DNA of 64,000 bases from Microcella daejeonensis (GCF_026625045.1 NZ_CP113089.1:2418001-2482000); one strand, 5' to 3'. Shown: positions 45,702-54,140, counted from the stretch's first letter. Notes: generated by a model from the letters alone, not told the origin. Numbers and translations: made by a program.

Positions 45702-47159
45702 ATGAGACGAGCAAAGATCGTCGCCACCCTCGGACCCGCCACCGCGAGCTACGAGAACATCCGCGCCATCATCGAGGCGGGCGTCGACGTCGCCCGCATG
45801 AACCTCAGCCACGGCACCTACGACGTGCACGAGGAGGTCTACCGCAACGTCCGCCAGGCCGCCGCCGACGCCGACCACCCCGTGGCCGTGCTCGTCGACC
45901 TGCAGGGCCCCAAGATTCGCCTCGGCAAGTTCGCCGACGGCCCGCACGAGCTCGCCGAGGGCGACGTCTTCACCATCACCACGGAGGACGTGCTCGGCAC
46001 CAAGGAGCTCGTCGGCACGACCTTCAAGGGCCTGCCCGCCGACGTCAAGCCCGGCGACTTCCTGCTCATCGACGACGGCAAGGTCAAGGTGAAGGTGCTC
46101 GACACCGACGGCGTGCGCGTGCGCACCGAGGTCGTCGTCGCCGGCCCCGTCTCGAACAACAAGGGCATCAACCTGCCGGGCGTGGCCGTCAACGTGCCCG
46201 CTCTGTCGGAGAAGGACGAGGACGACCTGCGCTGGGGCCTCAAGCTCGGTGCCGACTACATCGCGCTCTCCTTCGTGCGCAACGCCTCCGACGTCGTGCG
46301 CGTGCACGAGATCATGGCCGAGGAGGGGCGCAGCATCCCCGTCATCGCCAAGATCGAGAAGCCCCAGGCCGTCGACGCCCTCGAGGAGATCATCGACGCC
46401 TTCGACGGCATCATGGTCGCCCGCGGCGACCTCGGCGTCGAGCTGCCGCTCGAGGCCGTGCCGATCGTGCAGAAGCGCGCCGTCGAGCTCTCGCGCCGCA
46501 TGGCGAAGCCCGTCATCGTCGCCACCCAGATGCTCGAGTCGATGATCGGCAGCCCGATCCCGACCCGCGCCGAGACCTCCGACGTCGCCAACGCCGTTCT
46601 CGACGGCGCCGACGCGGTCATGCTGTCGGGCGAGACGAGCGTCGGCGAGTTCCCCGTCATCACCGTCTCGACCATGGCGCGCATCGTCGCCTCCACCGAG
46701 GAGCACGGCCTCGAGCGCATCCCGCCGCTCGGCACCAAGCCGCGCACCCAGGGCGGCGCCATCACGCTCGCCGCCGCCGAGGTCGCCGACTTCGTCGAGG
46801 CGAAGTACGTCTGCGTCTTCACCGAGTCCGGCGACTCCGCCCGCCGCATGTCGCGCCTGCGCTTCCGCATCCCGATGAAGGCGTTCACGCCCTCGGAGGC
46901 CATCCAGCGCCGCATGTCGCTCACCTGGGGCATCGAGTCCTTCCTCGTCGACCGCGTGGACCACACCGACGCGATGTACCACCAGGTCGACGAGGTGCTG
47001 CTGCGCGAGGGGCTCGCCGAGGTCGGCGACAAGGTCGTCGTCATCTCCGGGTCCCCTCCCGGGATCGCGGGCTCGACCAACGATCTGCGCGTGCACACGA
47101 TCGGCGACGCCGTCAACGCCAAGGCCCCCGCCTGGCAGAGCGGTGATCACGCCGACTGA
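45702..47159 (+). CDS. pyk: Pyruvate kinase
   Basis: 485-residue glycolytic enzyme making pyruvate and ATP from PEP and ADP. Seen: MRRAKIVATLGPATASYENI, RMNLSHG, VLVDLQGPKIRLG, catalytic Lys in VIAKIEKPQAVD, metal site MVARGDLGVELP, and VATQMLESMI. C-terminal effector domain about 355-485. A taaggaag ribosome site precedes the ATG; the 106-nt gap upstream contains short CACCAC repeats but no clear -10. A strong terminator lies 40 nt after the stop. Confidence 0.96.
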   Translation: MRRAKIVATLGPATASYENIRAIIEAGVDVARMNLSHGTYDVHEEVYRNVRQAAADADHPVAVLVDLQGPKIRLGKFADGPHELAEGDVFTITTEDVLGTKELVGTTFKGLPADVKPGDFLLIDDGKVKVKVLDTDGVRVRTEVVVAGPVSNNKGINLPGVAVNVPALSEKDEDDLRWGLKLGADYIALSFVRNASDVVRVHEIMAEEGRSIPVIAKIEKPQAVDALEEIIDAFDGIMVARGDLGVELPLEAVPIVQKRAVELSRRMAKPVIVATQMLESMIGSPIPTRAETSDVANAVLDGADAVMLSGETSVGEFPVITVSTMARIVASTEEHGLERIPPLGTKPRTQGGAITLAAAEVADFVEAKYVCVFTESGDSARRMSRLRFRIPMKAFTPSEAIQRRMSLTWGIESFLVDRVDHTDAMYHQVDEVLLREGLAEVGDKVVVISGSPPGIAGSTNDLRVHTIGDAVNAKAPAWQSGDHAD

Positions 47160-47199
47160 TCACGGCATCGTCCCCTCCGCCGATGAGGCGACGGGATGC

Positions 47200-47239
47200 G
47201 AACGGCCCGGCCCCCGCTCTCGCGGGTGCCGGGCCGTTC
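47200..47239. terminator. Bidirectional terminator between pyk and the convergent membrane protein gene
   Basis: gaacggcccggc (47200-47211) and gccgggccgttc (47228-47239) form a perfect 12-bp stem; inner cccgc/gcggg can extend it. It sits 40 nt after pyk and 46 nt before the stop of the convergent - strand gene, the expected place for a shared terminator. Its outer arms resemble the terminator at 56823-56858. Confidence 0.8.
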
Positions 47240-47285
47240 GACGTGCCGGGGCTGCGCCCCGGCCGAGTGCTGCTCGATCCGGGGG

Positions 47286-48122
47286 TCAGCGCGGGTCGAG
47301 CCCGAGCCCCGCACGATCGACGCGGCGGTGGAACCGCATGCCGGCGAGCCCTCCGACGACGGCTCCGAGCAGGCTGACGAGCAGCGCGACGACCGCGGTG
47401 ACGATGCCGATGGTCGTCAGCTCGCCCTCGCCGATCGGCAGGCGCGGGAATCCGTTGAGGTTCGCGAGCACGTTGAGATCGGCGCCGCCGAGAGCGCCGA
47501 TGATGGCGACGACGACGGCGATGACGAGCGCCCACACCCAGACGGCCACGCCCTGCTTGGCTCCGCTCAGGCGCGCCATCCGCCCGGCGACGTATCCGCC
47601 GGCGTAGTAGGCGACGAACACGATGATGCCGAGCAGCACCGCTCCGACGATGCCGACGGTGTCGACGCTCTGCGCCGCGCCCTCGATCGCCTCATCGGGG
47701 CTCGTGCTCGTGGCGAGGCCGAGCGCGGTGCCCGTTCCCGCGACGAGCGCGGTGAGCAGCACGGCCGTGCCGACCGAGGTCAGCCAGCCGAAGAAGGCCG
47801 AACCCCACTGGATGCCGCCGAAGGCCTCCTTCTCGCGGGCGATGACCTCGCGCTGCACCGTGCGGGGGTCCTCGACGACGGGGTCGGCGTGCCGCGCGCG
47901 ATCGTCGACCGGGGGAGCGGCGACGGGCGCAGCAGGTGCCGCGGCGGCCGGCACCGCGCGGGTGGGCGCGGCGGGGGCGTCGTGGTCGCGGCGCGTCGCG
48001 TCGTCGACGGGGTCGACGCGGTCGGTGCGATCCGCGTGGTCGAGGTGCTCGGTGCGTGCCGCCGGGTCGCGCTCGGCGGGCGGGGTGCGGGGCATGCGCT
48101 CGCGATCGTCGGGAGTGCTCAT
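47286..48122 (-). CDS. Four-helix membrane protein with long charged N-terminal region
   Basis: 278-residue protein of unknown function. The first 125 residues are hydrophilic, rich in Asp, Arg, Ala and Pro and probably disordered and cytoplasmic; then REKEAFGGIQWGSAFFGWL leads into about four transmembrane helices (near 140-165, 183-210, 215-237, 246-270), ending in a short basic tail. The layout resembles YrzE/TIGR04086-like membrane proteins, but I am not certain. Start fixed by ATG at 48122 with ribosome site ggagg 5 nt upstream. It lies just downstream of tRNA-Leu on the same strand. Confidence 0.78.
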   Translation of the reverse strand: MSTPDDRERMPRTPPAERDPAARTEHLDHADRTDRVDPVDDATRRDHDAPAAPTRAVPAAAAPAAPVAAPPVDDRARHADPVVEDPRTVQREVIAREKEAFGGIQWGSAFFGWLTSVGTAVLLTALVAGTGTALGLATSTSPDEAIEGAAQSVDTVGIVGAVLLGIIVFVAYYAGGYVAGRMARLSGAKQGVAVWVWALVIAVVVAIIGALGGADLNVLANLNGFPRLPIGEGELTTIGIVTAVVALLVSLLGAVVGGLAGMRFHRRVDRAGLGLDPR

Positions 48123-48210
48123 AGTGACCTCCAATAGTCGGAGCCCATCGAAGCGCACTCCGCGCGCGGCCGCAGGGGGCTTGACAGCCCGCGCACAGGT
48201 GGGGGAGGGG

Positions 48211-48450
48211 ACTCGAACCCCGCGACGCATCGCGTCGGCGCACCGCGCTCGGCCTGCGCCGCGCGAGTGGTGTCGCGTACCGACTGCAGGACTCGAACCC
48301 CGCGACGCATCGCGTCGGCGCACCGCGCTCGGCCTCAGCCGCGCGAGTGGTGTCGCGTACCGACTGTGGGACTCGAACCCCGCGACGCGCAGCGTCGGCG
48401 CACCGGGCTCGGCCTGAGGCGCGCGCGTGGTGTCGCGTACCGACTGTGGG
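48211..48450 (-). repeat. Three 80-bp tandem repeats carrying copies of the tRNA-Leu 3' tail
   Basis: Units 48211-48290, 48291-48370 and 48371-48450 have a period of exactly 80 bp; the first two differ at 4 positions, the second and third at about 7. Each junction reproduces the last 23 nt of tRNA-Leu (T-loop to discriminator): exact at 48358-48380, 21 of 23 at 48278-48300, and a decayed remnant at 48201-48220. Read on the - strand, they lie directly downstream of the tRNA. The 57-nt spacer part contains ggcgca/tgcgcc-type hairpins. They cannot fold as complete tRNAs. Similar logic to the E. coli tyrT tail repeats (rtT). Confidence 0.93.
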
Positions 48451-48520
48451 ACTCGAACCCACACGCCCTCTCGGACAGCGCATTTTGAGTGCGCCGCGTC
48501 TACCATTCCGCCAAGCCGGC
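48438..48520 (-). tRNA. tRNA-Leu (anticodon CAA)
   Basis: 83-nt class II tRNA. Acceptor GCCGGCT pairs with AGTCGGT (7 bp including two G-U), D arm GCG/CGC, anticodon stem GCGCA/TGCGC with loop CTCAAAA giving CAA (reads UUG), long variable arm TGTCCGAGAGGGCGT typical of Leu, and T arm GTGGG-TTCGAGT-CCCAC. Discriminator A. CCA is not encoded; CGCG follows. Divergent from the pdtaR gene. Confidence 0.95.
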
Positions 48521-48551
48521 GCAGCCCCTTTGGGGGCGGCAGGTCGACGAT

Positions 48552-48557
48552 ACCGTA
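48552..48557 (-). promoter_or_regulatory. Possible -10 for tRNA-Leu (TACGGT on - strand), overlapping the pdtaR -10
   Basis: On the - strand TACGGT lies about 31 nt before the tRNA 5' end, and its two outer bases overlap the TAGGCT of the divergent regulator gene (48556-48561). No strong -35 is visible. If both are used, polymerase binding would be mutually exclusive. Confidence 0.4.
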
Positions 48558-48561
48558 GGCT
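48556..48561 (+). promoter_or_regulatory. -10 box for the ANTAR regulator gene (TAGGCT)
   Basis: TAGGCT ends 8 nt before the GTG at 48570. No Shine-Dalgarno sequence lies between, so the transcript is probably leaderless or has a leader of one or two bases. Confidence 0.55.
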
Positions 48562-48569
48562 CTACAACC

Positions 48570-49211
48570 GTGAGTGACCAGGAACAGAGCACCGTCGCCC
48601 CCCGTCGTGTCGTCGTCGCCGAGGACGAGTCGTTGATCCGCATGGACATCGTCGAGATCCTGCGCGACAACGGCTTCGACGTCGTCGGTGAGGCCGGTGA
48701 CGGCGAGACCGCCGTGGCCCTCGCCACCGAGCTGCGCCCCGACCTGGTCGTGATGGACATCCGCATGCCGCAGCTCGACGGCATCGAGGCCGCCAAGCGG
48801 CTCAGCGAGAACCACATCGCCCCCGTCGTGCTGCTGACCGCCTTCTCGCAGAAGGAGCTCGTCGAGCAGGCGAGCGAGGCCGGCGCCCTGGCCTACGTGG
48901 TCAAGCCCTTCACCCCGAACGACCTGCTGCCCGCGATCGAGATCGCCCTCAGCCGCTACCAGCAGATCCTGACCCTCGAGGCCGAGGTCGCCGACCTCGT
49001 CGAGCGGTTCGAGACCCGCAAGCTCGTCGACCGCGCCAAGGGCCTGCTCAACGAGCGCATGGGGCTGACCGAGCCCGAGGCCTTCCGATGGATCCAGAAG
49101 GCGTCCATGGATCGTCGCACCACCATGCAGGCCGTGGCCCACGCGATCATCGACCAGCTGGCGCCGAAGAAGGAGCCGCGCAAGGCGGCCGAGGCCGAGC
49201 CCGCCGAATAG
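48570..49211 (+). CDS. pdtaR: ANTAR-domain response regulator (PdtaR family)
   Basis: 213-residue two-domain regulator. Receiver domain about 12-130 with acidic pocket VVAEDES, phosphoacceptor Asp63 in VVMDIRMPQLDG and Lys112 in YVVKPF. A coiled linker leads to a C-terminal ANTAR RNA-binding domain (about 140-200): LVDRAKGLLNERMGLTEPEA and AFRWIQKASMDRRTTM. In mycobacteria the homolog Rv1626 (PdtaR) works with the histidine kinase PdtaS as an antiterminator; no kinase is adjacent here. Start GTG at 48570 follows the -10 box. A 13-bp tandem duplication covers the stop. Confidence 0.93.
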   Translation: MSDQEQSTVAPRRVVVAEDESLIRMDIVEILRDNGFDVVGEAGDGETAVALATELRPDLVVMDIRMPQLDGIEAAKRLSENHIAPVVLLTAFSQKELVEQASEAGALAYVVKPFTPNDLLPAIEIALSRYQQILTLEAEVADLVERFETRKLVDRAKGLLNERMGLTEPEAFRWIQKASMDRRTTMQAVAHAIIDQLAPKKEPRKAAEAEPAE

Positions 49212-49252
49212 CCCCGCCGAATAGCCCGGCCCGATCCGTCCTACGCAGCGAT

Positions 49253-49277
49253 GCGGGCGACGGGATGCGCGGCCCGC
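49253..49277. terminator. Weak 6-bp hairpin between convergent pdtaR and thioesterase genes
   Basis: gcgggc (49253-49258) and gcccgc (49272-49277) enclose 13 nt. The position between two converging stops suits a terminator, but the stem is short and could be chance. Confidence 0.3.
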
Positions 49278-49278
49278 G

Positions 49279-49704
49279 TCAGCGGTCGCGCAGCATGTTG
49301 GTCATGCGCACGGTCGAGAGCCGTCGACCCTCCTCGTCGCGGATGACGATCTCGTGCGTGGCGAGCGTGCGCCCGAGCACGAGCGCCGTGCACGTGCCCG
49401 TCACCCAGCCCGCGGTGACCGAGCGGGAGTGGGTGGCGTTGATCTCGATGCCGACGGCGTAGCGGCCCGCTCCGGCGTGGATGGCGGAGGAGATCGAGCC
49501 CAGGCTCTCGCCGAGCACGACGTGCGCGCCCCCGTGCAGCAGACCGATCACCTGCGTGTTGCCCTCGACGGGCATCCGCGCCACCGATCGCTCGGCGCCG
49601 AGCTCGCTGAACTCGATGCCCATCTTGCGGGTGAGCGCCCCGCCGCCCGAGGTGATGAGGCGCTCGTAGAGCTCGGGGTCGAGATCGGCGGGGAACAGCG
49701 TCAT
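49279..49704 (-). CDS. Hotdog-fold thioesterase (PaaI-like)
   Basis: 141-residue single hotdog domain. Seen: MGIEFSELGAERSVARMPVEGNTQ, shown by its core ERSVARMPVEGN, then GLLHGGAHVVLGESLGSISS with the helix and catalytic acidic residue of the PaaI/YbgC-like group, and VGIEINATHSRSV. Probably hydrolyses an acyl- or aryl-CoA; substrate unknown. Start ATG at 49704 has aagga nine bases upstream; a longer frame reaches into the polA promoter region and lacks conserved residues. Divergent from polA. Confidence 0.87.
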   Translation of the reverse strand: MTLFPADLDPELYERLITSGGGALTRKMGIEFSELGAERSVARMPVEGNTQVIGLLHGGAHVVLGESLGSISSAIHAGAGRYAVGIEINATHSRSVTAGWVTGTCTALVLGRTLATHEIVIRDEEGRRLSTVRMTNMLRDR

Positions 49705-49771
49705 CGCGAGGGTCCTTCGAGGGGTGTCGGGAGGGCCGCCGGGCGCCCGGCGCGGTGTCGGAGCACGGCAG

Positions 49772-49777
49772 TAGGCT
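49772..49777 (+). promoter_or_regulatory. Leaderless -10 box for polA (TAGGCT)
   Basis: TAGGCT ends exactly 6 nt before the polA GTG at 49784, with no ribosome site. It is among the cleanest leaderless starts in the window. Confidence 0.65.
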
Positions 49778-49783
49778 GGCGGC

Positions 49784-52465
49784 GTGACGGACTCCGGGAA
49801 GCCTACTCTGCTCATCGTCGACGGCCATTCGCTGGCATTCCGGGCGTTCTACGCCCTGCCGGTCGACAGCTTCGTGACGCACGACGGGCAGCACACCAAC
49901 GCCATCCACGGCTTCATCTCGATGTTCCTCGGCCTCCTCGCGAAGGAGAAGCCCACGCACGTCGCCGTCGCCTTCGACATCTCGCGGTTCTCCTTCCGCA
50001 CCCGCGAGTACCCCGAGTACAAGGGCACCCGCGGCGAGACGCCGCCCGAGTTCGTGGGCCAGGTGCCGCTGCTGCAGGAGGCCCTCGCGGCGATGAACGT
50101 GACGACGATCACGAAGGAGGATTACGAGGCCGACGACATCCTCGCGACCCTCGCCCACCAGGGCTCCGAGAAGGGCTACGACGTCCTCGTCGTCTCGGGC
50201 GACCGCGACACGATCCAGCTCGTGAACGAGAACGTCACGCTGCTCTACCCCAACGCCCGAGGCGTCAGCGAGCTCAAGCGCTACGACCCCGAGACGGTGC
50301 GCGAGCGCTACGGCATCGCGCCCGAGCAGTACCCCGAGATCGCGGCCCTGGTCGGCGAGACGAGCGACAACCTGCCGGGCATCGACAAGGTCGGCGAGAA
50401 GACCGCGGTGAAGTGGATCACCCAGTACGGCTCCCTCGAGAACCTGCTCGAGCACGCCGACGAGATCGGCGGCGTCGTGGGCAACAACCTGCGCGAGCAG
50501 CGCGACCGCGCCGAGCGCAACCGCCGGCTCAACCGCCTGCTCACCGACCTCGAGCTCCCCGTCGGGCCCGACGACCTCGAGCGCGGCCCGATGGATGTGC
50601 CCGCGGTGAAGAGCATCTTCGAGCGCCTGCAGTTCCGCACCCTGACCGAGCGCGTGCTGAAGATCGCCGCGGCCGAGGGCGCCGACATGTCCTCCGAGGG
50701 CGACGCCGCCGGCCCCGCCGCCGACGCGCCGCCCGTGGCGACGCTCGTCGACGAGGAGCTCGCGGCCTGGCTCCGCGCCGCGGTCGCCGCCGGCGATCCG
50801 ATCGCCCTCGTGGTGGATGCCCCTCTCGGGCACCTCGAGGGCTTCGGCCTCGCCTCTGCCGCCGGCTCCGCGTCCACGCCCACCGTGCACGTCAACTGGG
50901 CCGCGGGGCGGCCCGATTACGCGGCGCTGGAGGAGTGGCTCGGCGACGCCTCCGCGCCCAAGCTCGTCGTCGACGCGAAGCGCGCGGCGGGCATCCTCGC
51001 CGACCACGACCTGTCGCTCGCGGGCGTCGTCTGGGACGCGGCCCTCGCCGCCTGGCTCGAGCGCCCCGGCTCCAAGCCGCAGACCCTCGCCGAACTGGTG
51101 AGCGCGGCGCTCGGCGAGAGCCTGCCTGAGAGCGACCCGAACCAGCTCGTGCCCGACACCGCGGCGACCCCGCCGGCGACGGGCGCCTGGTTCCTCGGCC
51201 GGGTGGTCGCCGCCCAGCGCGAGCGCCTCGCCGAGAGCAGCACCCGCGTGCTGACCGAGATCGAGCTTCCCGTCACCCCCGTCATCGCGCGCATGGAGCG
51301 CACCGGGGTCGCCGTCGACCGGCCCGCTCTCACGGCGCTGAACGCCGAGCTCGGCACGACGGCGGGCGAGCTCGCCGAGAAGGCCTACGGCGAGATCGGC
51401 CGCGAGGTCAACCTCGGTTCGCCGAAGCAGCTGCAGCAGGTGCTCTTCGACGAGCTCGGCATGCCGAAGACCCGCGCGACGAAGACCGGCTACTCCACCG
51501 ACGCCGCCTCGCTCGCCGACCTGCAGGAGAAGCACCCGCACCCCTTCCTCGGGCTGCTGCTGCAGCACCGCGACGCGACGAAGCTGCGCCAGATCATCGA
51601 GAGCCTCGAGAAGGCCACAGCCGAGGACGGCCGCATCCACACCACCTACGACCAGACGGGCACGACGACGGGGCGCATCTCGTCGACCGACCCGAACCTG
51701 CAGAACATCCCCGTGCGCACCGAGGTCGGCCACCGCATCCGCGCCGCCTTCGTCGCGGGGGAGGGCTTCGAGGGTCTGCTGACGGCCGACTACTCGCAGA
51801 TCGAGATGCGCATCATGGCCCACCTCTCGGGCGACGAGGGCCTCATCGAGGCCTTCACGATCGGCGAGGACCTGCACCGCTTCGTCGGCGCGCGCATCTT
51901 CGGCGTGCCCCCGGAGGAGGTCACCCCGCTCATGCGCACGAAGGTCAAGGCGATGAGCTACGGCCTCGCCTACGGACTGAGCGCCTTCGGCCTGAGCAAG
52001 CAGCTGCGCATCGAGTCCGCCGAGGCCAAGCAGCTCATGAGCGACTACTTCGCCCGCTTCGGAGCCGTGCGGGAGTACCTGCGCGGCGTCGTCGTGCAGG
52101 CGAAGGAGGACGGCTACACCGAGACGATCTTCGGTCGCCGCCGCCCCTTCGCCGACCTCAACTCGCCGAACCGGGTTCTGCGCGAGAACGCCGAGCGGGC
52201 CGCGCTCAACGCCCCCATCCAGGGCACCGCGGCCGACATCATGAAGATCGCCATGATCGGCGTCGACGCCGACATGCGCGAGCGCTCGATGGCCTCGCGG
52301 ATGCTCCTGCAGGTGCACGACGAGCTGGTCTTCGAGGTGGCCGCGGGCGAGCGCGAGACGCTCGAGGAGATCGTGCGCTCGCGCATGGGCGGGGCGGCCC
52401 AGCTGCGCGTGCCGCTCGAGGTGCAGGTGGGAGTCGGCCGGAACTGGGACGAGGCGGCGCACTAG
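49784..52465 (+). CDS. polA: DNA polymerase I
   Basis: 893-residue repair and Okazaki-fragment polymerase. The N-terminal 5'-3' exonuclease (about 1-300) shows LLIVDGHSLAFRAFYAL, DYEADDILATLA, VSGDRDTIQLV and GETSDNLPGIDKVGEKTA. The middle 3'-5' exonuclease-like domain (about 315-500) lacks clear acidic motifs, as in other actinobacterial Pol I, so proofreading is probably absent. The family A polymerase domain has TGRISSTDPNLQNIP, DYSQIEMRIMAH, RTKVKAMSYGLAYG and LQVHDELVFE. Neighbours UvrABC and PolA act in the same repair pathway. Confidence 0.96.
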   Translation: MTDSGKPTLLIVDGHSLAFRAFYALPVDSFVTHDGQHTNAIHGFISMFLGLLAKEKPTHVAVAFDISRFSFRTREYPEYKGTRGETPPEFVGQVPLLQEALAAMNVTTITKEDYEADDILATLAHQGSEKGYDVLVVSGDRDTIQLVNENVTLLYPNARGVSELKRYDPETVRERYGIAPEQYPEIAALVGETSDNLPGIDKVGEKTAVKWITQYGSLENLLEHADEIGGVVGNNLREQRDRAERNRRLNRLLTDLELPVGPDDLERGPMDVPAVKSIFERLQFRTLTERVLKIAAAEGADMSSEGDAAGPAADAPPVATLVDEELAAWLRAAVAAGDPIALVVDAPLGHLEGFGLASAAGSASTPTVHVNWAAGRPDYAALEEWLGDASAPKLVVDAKRAAGILADHDLSLAGVVWDAALAAWLERPGSKPQTLAELVSAALGESLPESDPNQLVPDTAATPPATGAWFLGRVVAAQRERLAESSTRVLTEIELPVTPVIARMERTGVAVDRPALTALNAELGTTAGELAEKAYGEIGREVNLGSPKQLQQVLFDELGMPKTRATKTGYSTDAASLADLQEKHPHPFLGLLLQHRDATKLRQIIESLEKATAEDGRIHTTYDQTGTTTGRISSTDPNLQNIPVRTEVGHRIRAAFVAGEGFEGLLTADYSQIEMRIMAHLSGDEGLIEAFTIGEDLHRFVGARIFGVPPEEVTPLMRTKVKAMSYGLAYGLSAFGLSKQLRIESAEAKQLMSDYFARFGAVREYLRGVVVQAKEDGYTETIFGRRRPFADLNSPNRVLRENAERAALNAPIQGTAADIMKIAMIGVDADMRERSMASRMLLQVHDELVFEVAAGERETLEEIVRSRMGGAAQLRVPLEVQVGVGRNWDEAAH

Positions 52466-52468
52466 GCT
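52463..52468 (+). promoter_or_regulatory. -10 box for the DUF885 gene (TAGGCT) made from the polA stop codon
   Basis: The TAG stop of polA is the first half of a TAGGCT hexamer that ends 7 nt before the ATG at 52476. No ribosome site is present in the 10-nt gap. Confidence 0.55.
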
Positions 52469-52475
52469 TCTGCTC

Positions 52476-54140
52476 ATGTCTGACACCGTTGCCGGCCGTA
52501 CGCCGACCCCCGTTGACCGCATCGCCGAGGAGTGGGTGCAGACCCTCTCCGCCCTGAGCCCCGAGCTCGCCACCTACATCGGCGGCACCGAGAAGCTCGA
52601 CGAGTACAGCGACTACTCGCCGGCCGGGCGGGCCGAGCTGCTGAGCGCCCAGAAGCGCACGCTCGCCCAGCTCGACGCCGCCGACGCCGTCGACGAGACC
52701 GACCGCGTGACGATCACCGACCTCTCCGCCGAGCTGCGGCTCGACGTCGAGCTCGAGGAGGCCGGCTGGGCGGCGCGCGACATCAATGTGCTCGCCTCGC
52801 CCGCGCAGGGCATCCGTGAGATCTACGACCTCATGCCGACCGCGACGGAGGACGACTGGGCGGTCATCGCCCGCCGTCTCGATCGCGTCGGCGACGCTCT
52901 CGACGGCTACGCCGAGACCCTGCGCGAGGGCATCGCCAACGGCAACACCCCCGCCGTCCGACAGGTGCGCGAGGTGCTCAGCCAGGTGCGCACGAACGCC
53001 GCGCGCGACGGCTTCTTCGCCGAGTTCACCGGCGCGGCCGAGGTGCCCGAGAGCCTCAAGAACGACCTCGCCGCCGCCGCCGAGCGCGCCGCGGACGCCT
53101 ACGGCCGCTTCGGCGACTTCCTCGAGGGCGAGCTCGCCCCCGCCGCGCGGCACGACGACGCCGTCGGCCGCGAGCTCTACAGCCTCATGTCGCGGCGCTT
53201 CCTCGGCGCGACCATCGACCTCGACGAGACCTACGAGTGGGGCAAGGAGGAGCTCGCCCGCATGGTCGAGGAGCAGACGCGCATCGCCAACGAGATCCTC
53301 CCCGGTGCGAGCGTCGAGGAGGCGATCGCGCACCTCGAGAAGGACGAGTCCCGCAAGCTCCACGGCCGCGACGCCCTCAAGGCGTGGATGCAGCAGCTGA
53401 GCGACACGGCCGTCGACGAGCTCTCACGCACGCACTTCGACATCCCCGAGCCCGTGAGGGCGCTCGAGTGCATGATCGCCCCGACCCCCGGCGGCGCGAT
53501 CTACTACACCGGCCCGACCGACGACTTCTCGCGCCCCGGGCGCATGTGGTGGTCGATCCCCGAGGGAGTCGACTCCTTCGACACCTGGCGCGAGACGACG
53601 ACCGTGTACCACGAGGGCGTTCCCGGGCACCACCTGCAGATCGGCCAGGCCGTCTACAACCGTGCCGAGCTCAACTCGTGGCGGCGCCTGCTCGCCGGCA
53701 CGAGCGGCCACGCCGAGGGCTGGGCGCTCTACGCCGAGCGCCTCATGGAGGAGCTGGGCTACCTCGACGACCCGGCCGACCGGCTCGGCATGCTCGACGG
53801 GCAGCGCATGCGCGCCGCGCGCGTGGTGCTCGACATCGGCGTGCACCTCGGCAAGGAGCATCCCACCACCGGCCGCACGTGGACGAGCGACGACGCCTTC
53901 GCCTTCCTGCGCAGCAATGTCAACATGAACGACGGCTTCGTGCAGTTCGAGGTCAACCGCTACCTCGGCTGGCCGGGCCAGGCCCCCTCCTACAAGGTCG
54001 GTCAGCGCATCTGGGAGCAGATCCGCGACGAGTACAAGGCCCGCGAGGGCGCGGCGTTCTCGAACAAGGCCTTCCACAAGAAGGCCCTCGACCTCGGCGG
54101 CGTCGGCCTCGACACCCTCAAGACGGCACTGCTCGGATGA
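52476..54140 (+). CDS. DUF885 family metallopeptidase
   Basis: 554-residue cytoplasmic protein of the DUF885 family, related to thermostable carboxypeptidase-like zinc peptidases. The metal site is YHEGVPGHHLQ (His379 to His386) with a downstream SGHAEGWALYAERL supplying the third ligand. N-terminal half is helical and acidic. No signal peptide. Substrate unknown; some family members are linked to peptide or antibiotic hydrolysis, which cannot be claimed here. The stop overlaps the next gene by 4 nt. Confidence 0.88.
   Translation: MSDTVAGRTPTPVDRIAEEWVQTLSALSPELATYIGGTEKLDEYSDYSPAGRAELLSAQKRTLAQLDAADAVDETDRVTITDLSAELRLDVELEEAGWAARDINVLASPAQGIREIYDLMPTATEDDWAVIARRLDRVGDALDGYAETLREGIANGNTPAVRQVREVLSQVRTNAARDGFFAEFTGAAEVPESLKNDLAAAAERAADAYGRFGDFLEGELAPAARHDDAVGRELYSLMSRRFLGATIDLDETYEWGKEELARMVEEQTRIANEILPGASVEEAIAHLEKDESRKLHGRDALKAWMQQLSDTAVDELSRTHFDIPEPVRALECMIAPTPGGAIYYTGPTDDFSRPGRMWWSIPEGVDSFDTWRETTTVYHEGVPGHHLQIGQAVYNRAELNSWRRLLAGTSGHAEGWALYAERLMEELGYLDDPADRLGMLDGQRMRAARVVLDIGVHLGKEHPTTGRTWTSDDAFAFLRSNVNMNDGFVQFEVNRYLGWPGQAPSYKVGQRIWEQIRDEYKAREGAAFSNKAFHKKALDLGGVGLDTLKTALLG

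Noticed and set aside
48200-48437. Additional complete tRNA genes in the repeat array
   Set aside because: Only the T-loop and 3' acceptor half recur; no D arm or anticodon stem can be found and the T stem is mispaired in the copies.
48211-48450. CRISPR array
   Set aside because: The repeats are adjacent 80-bp units with no unique spacers, they derive from the tRNA tail, and no cas gene is present.
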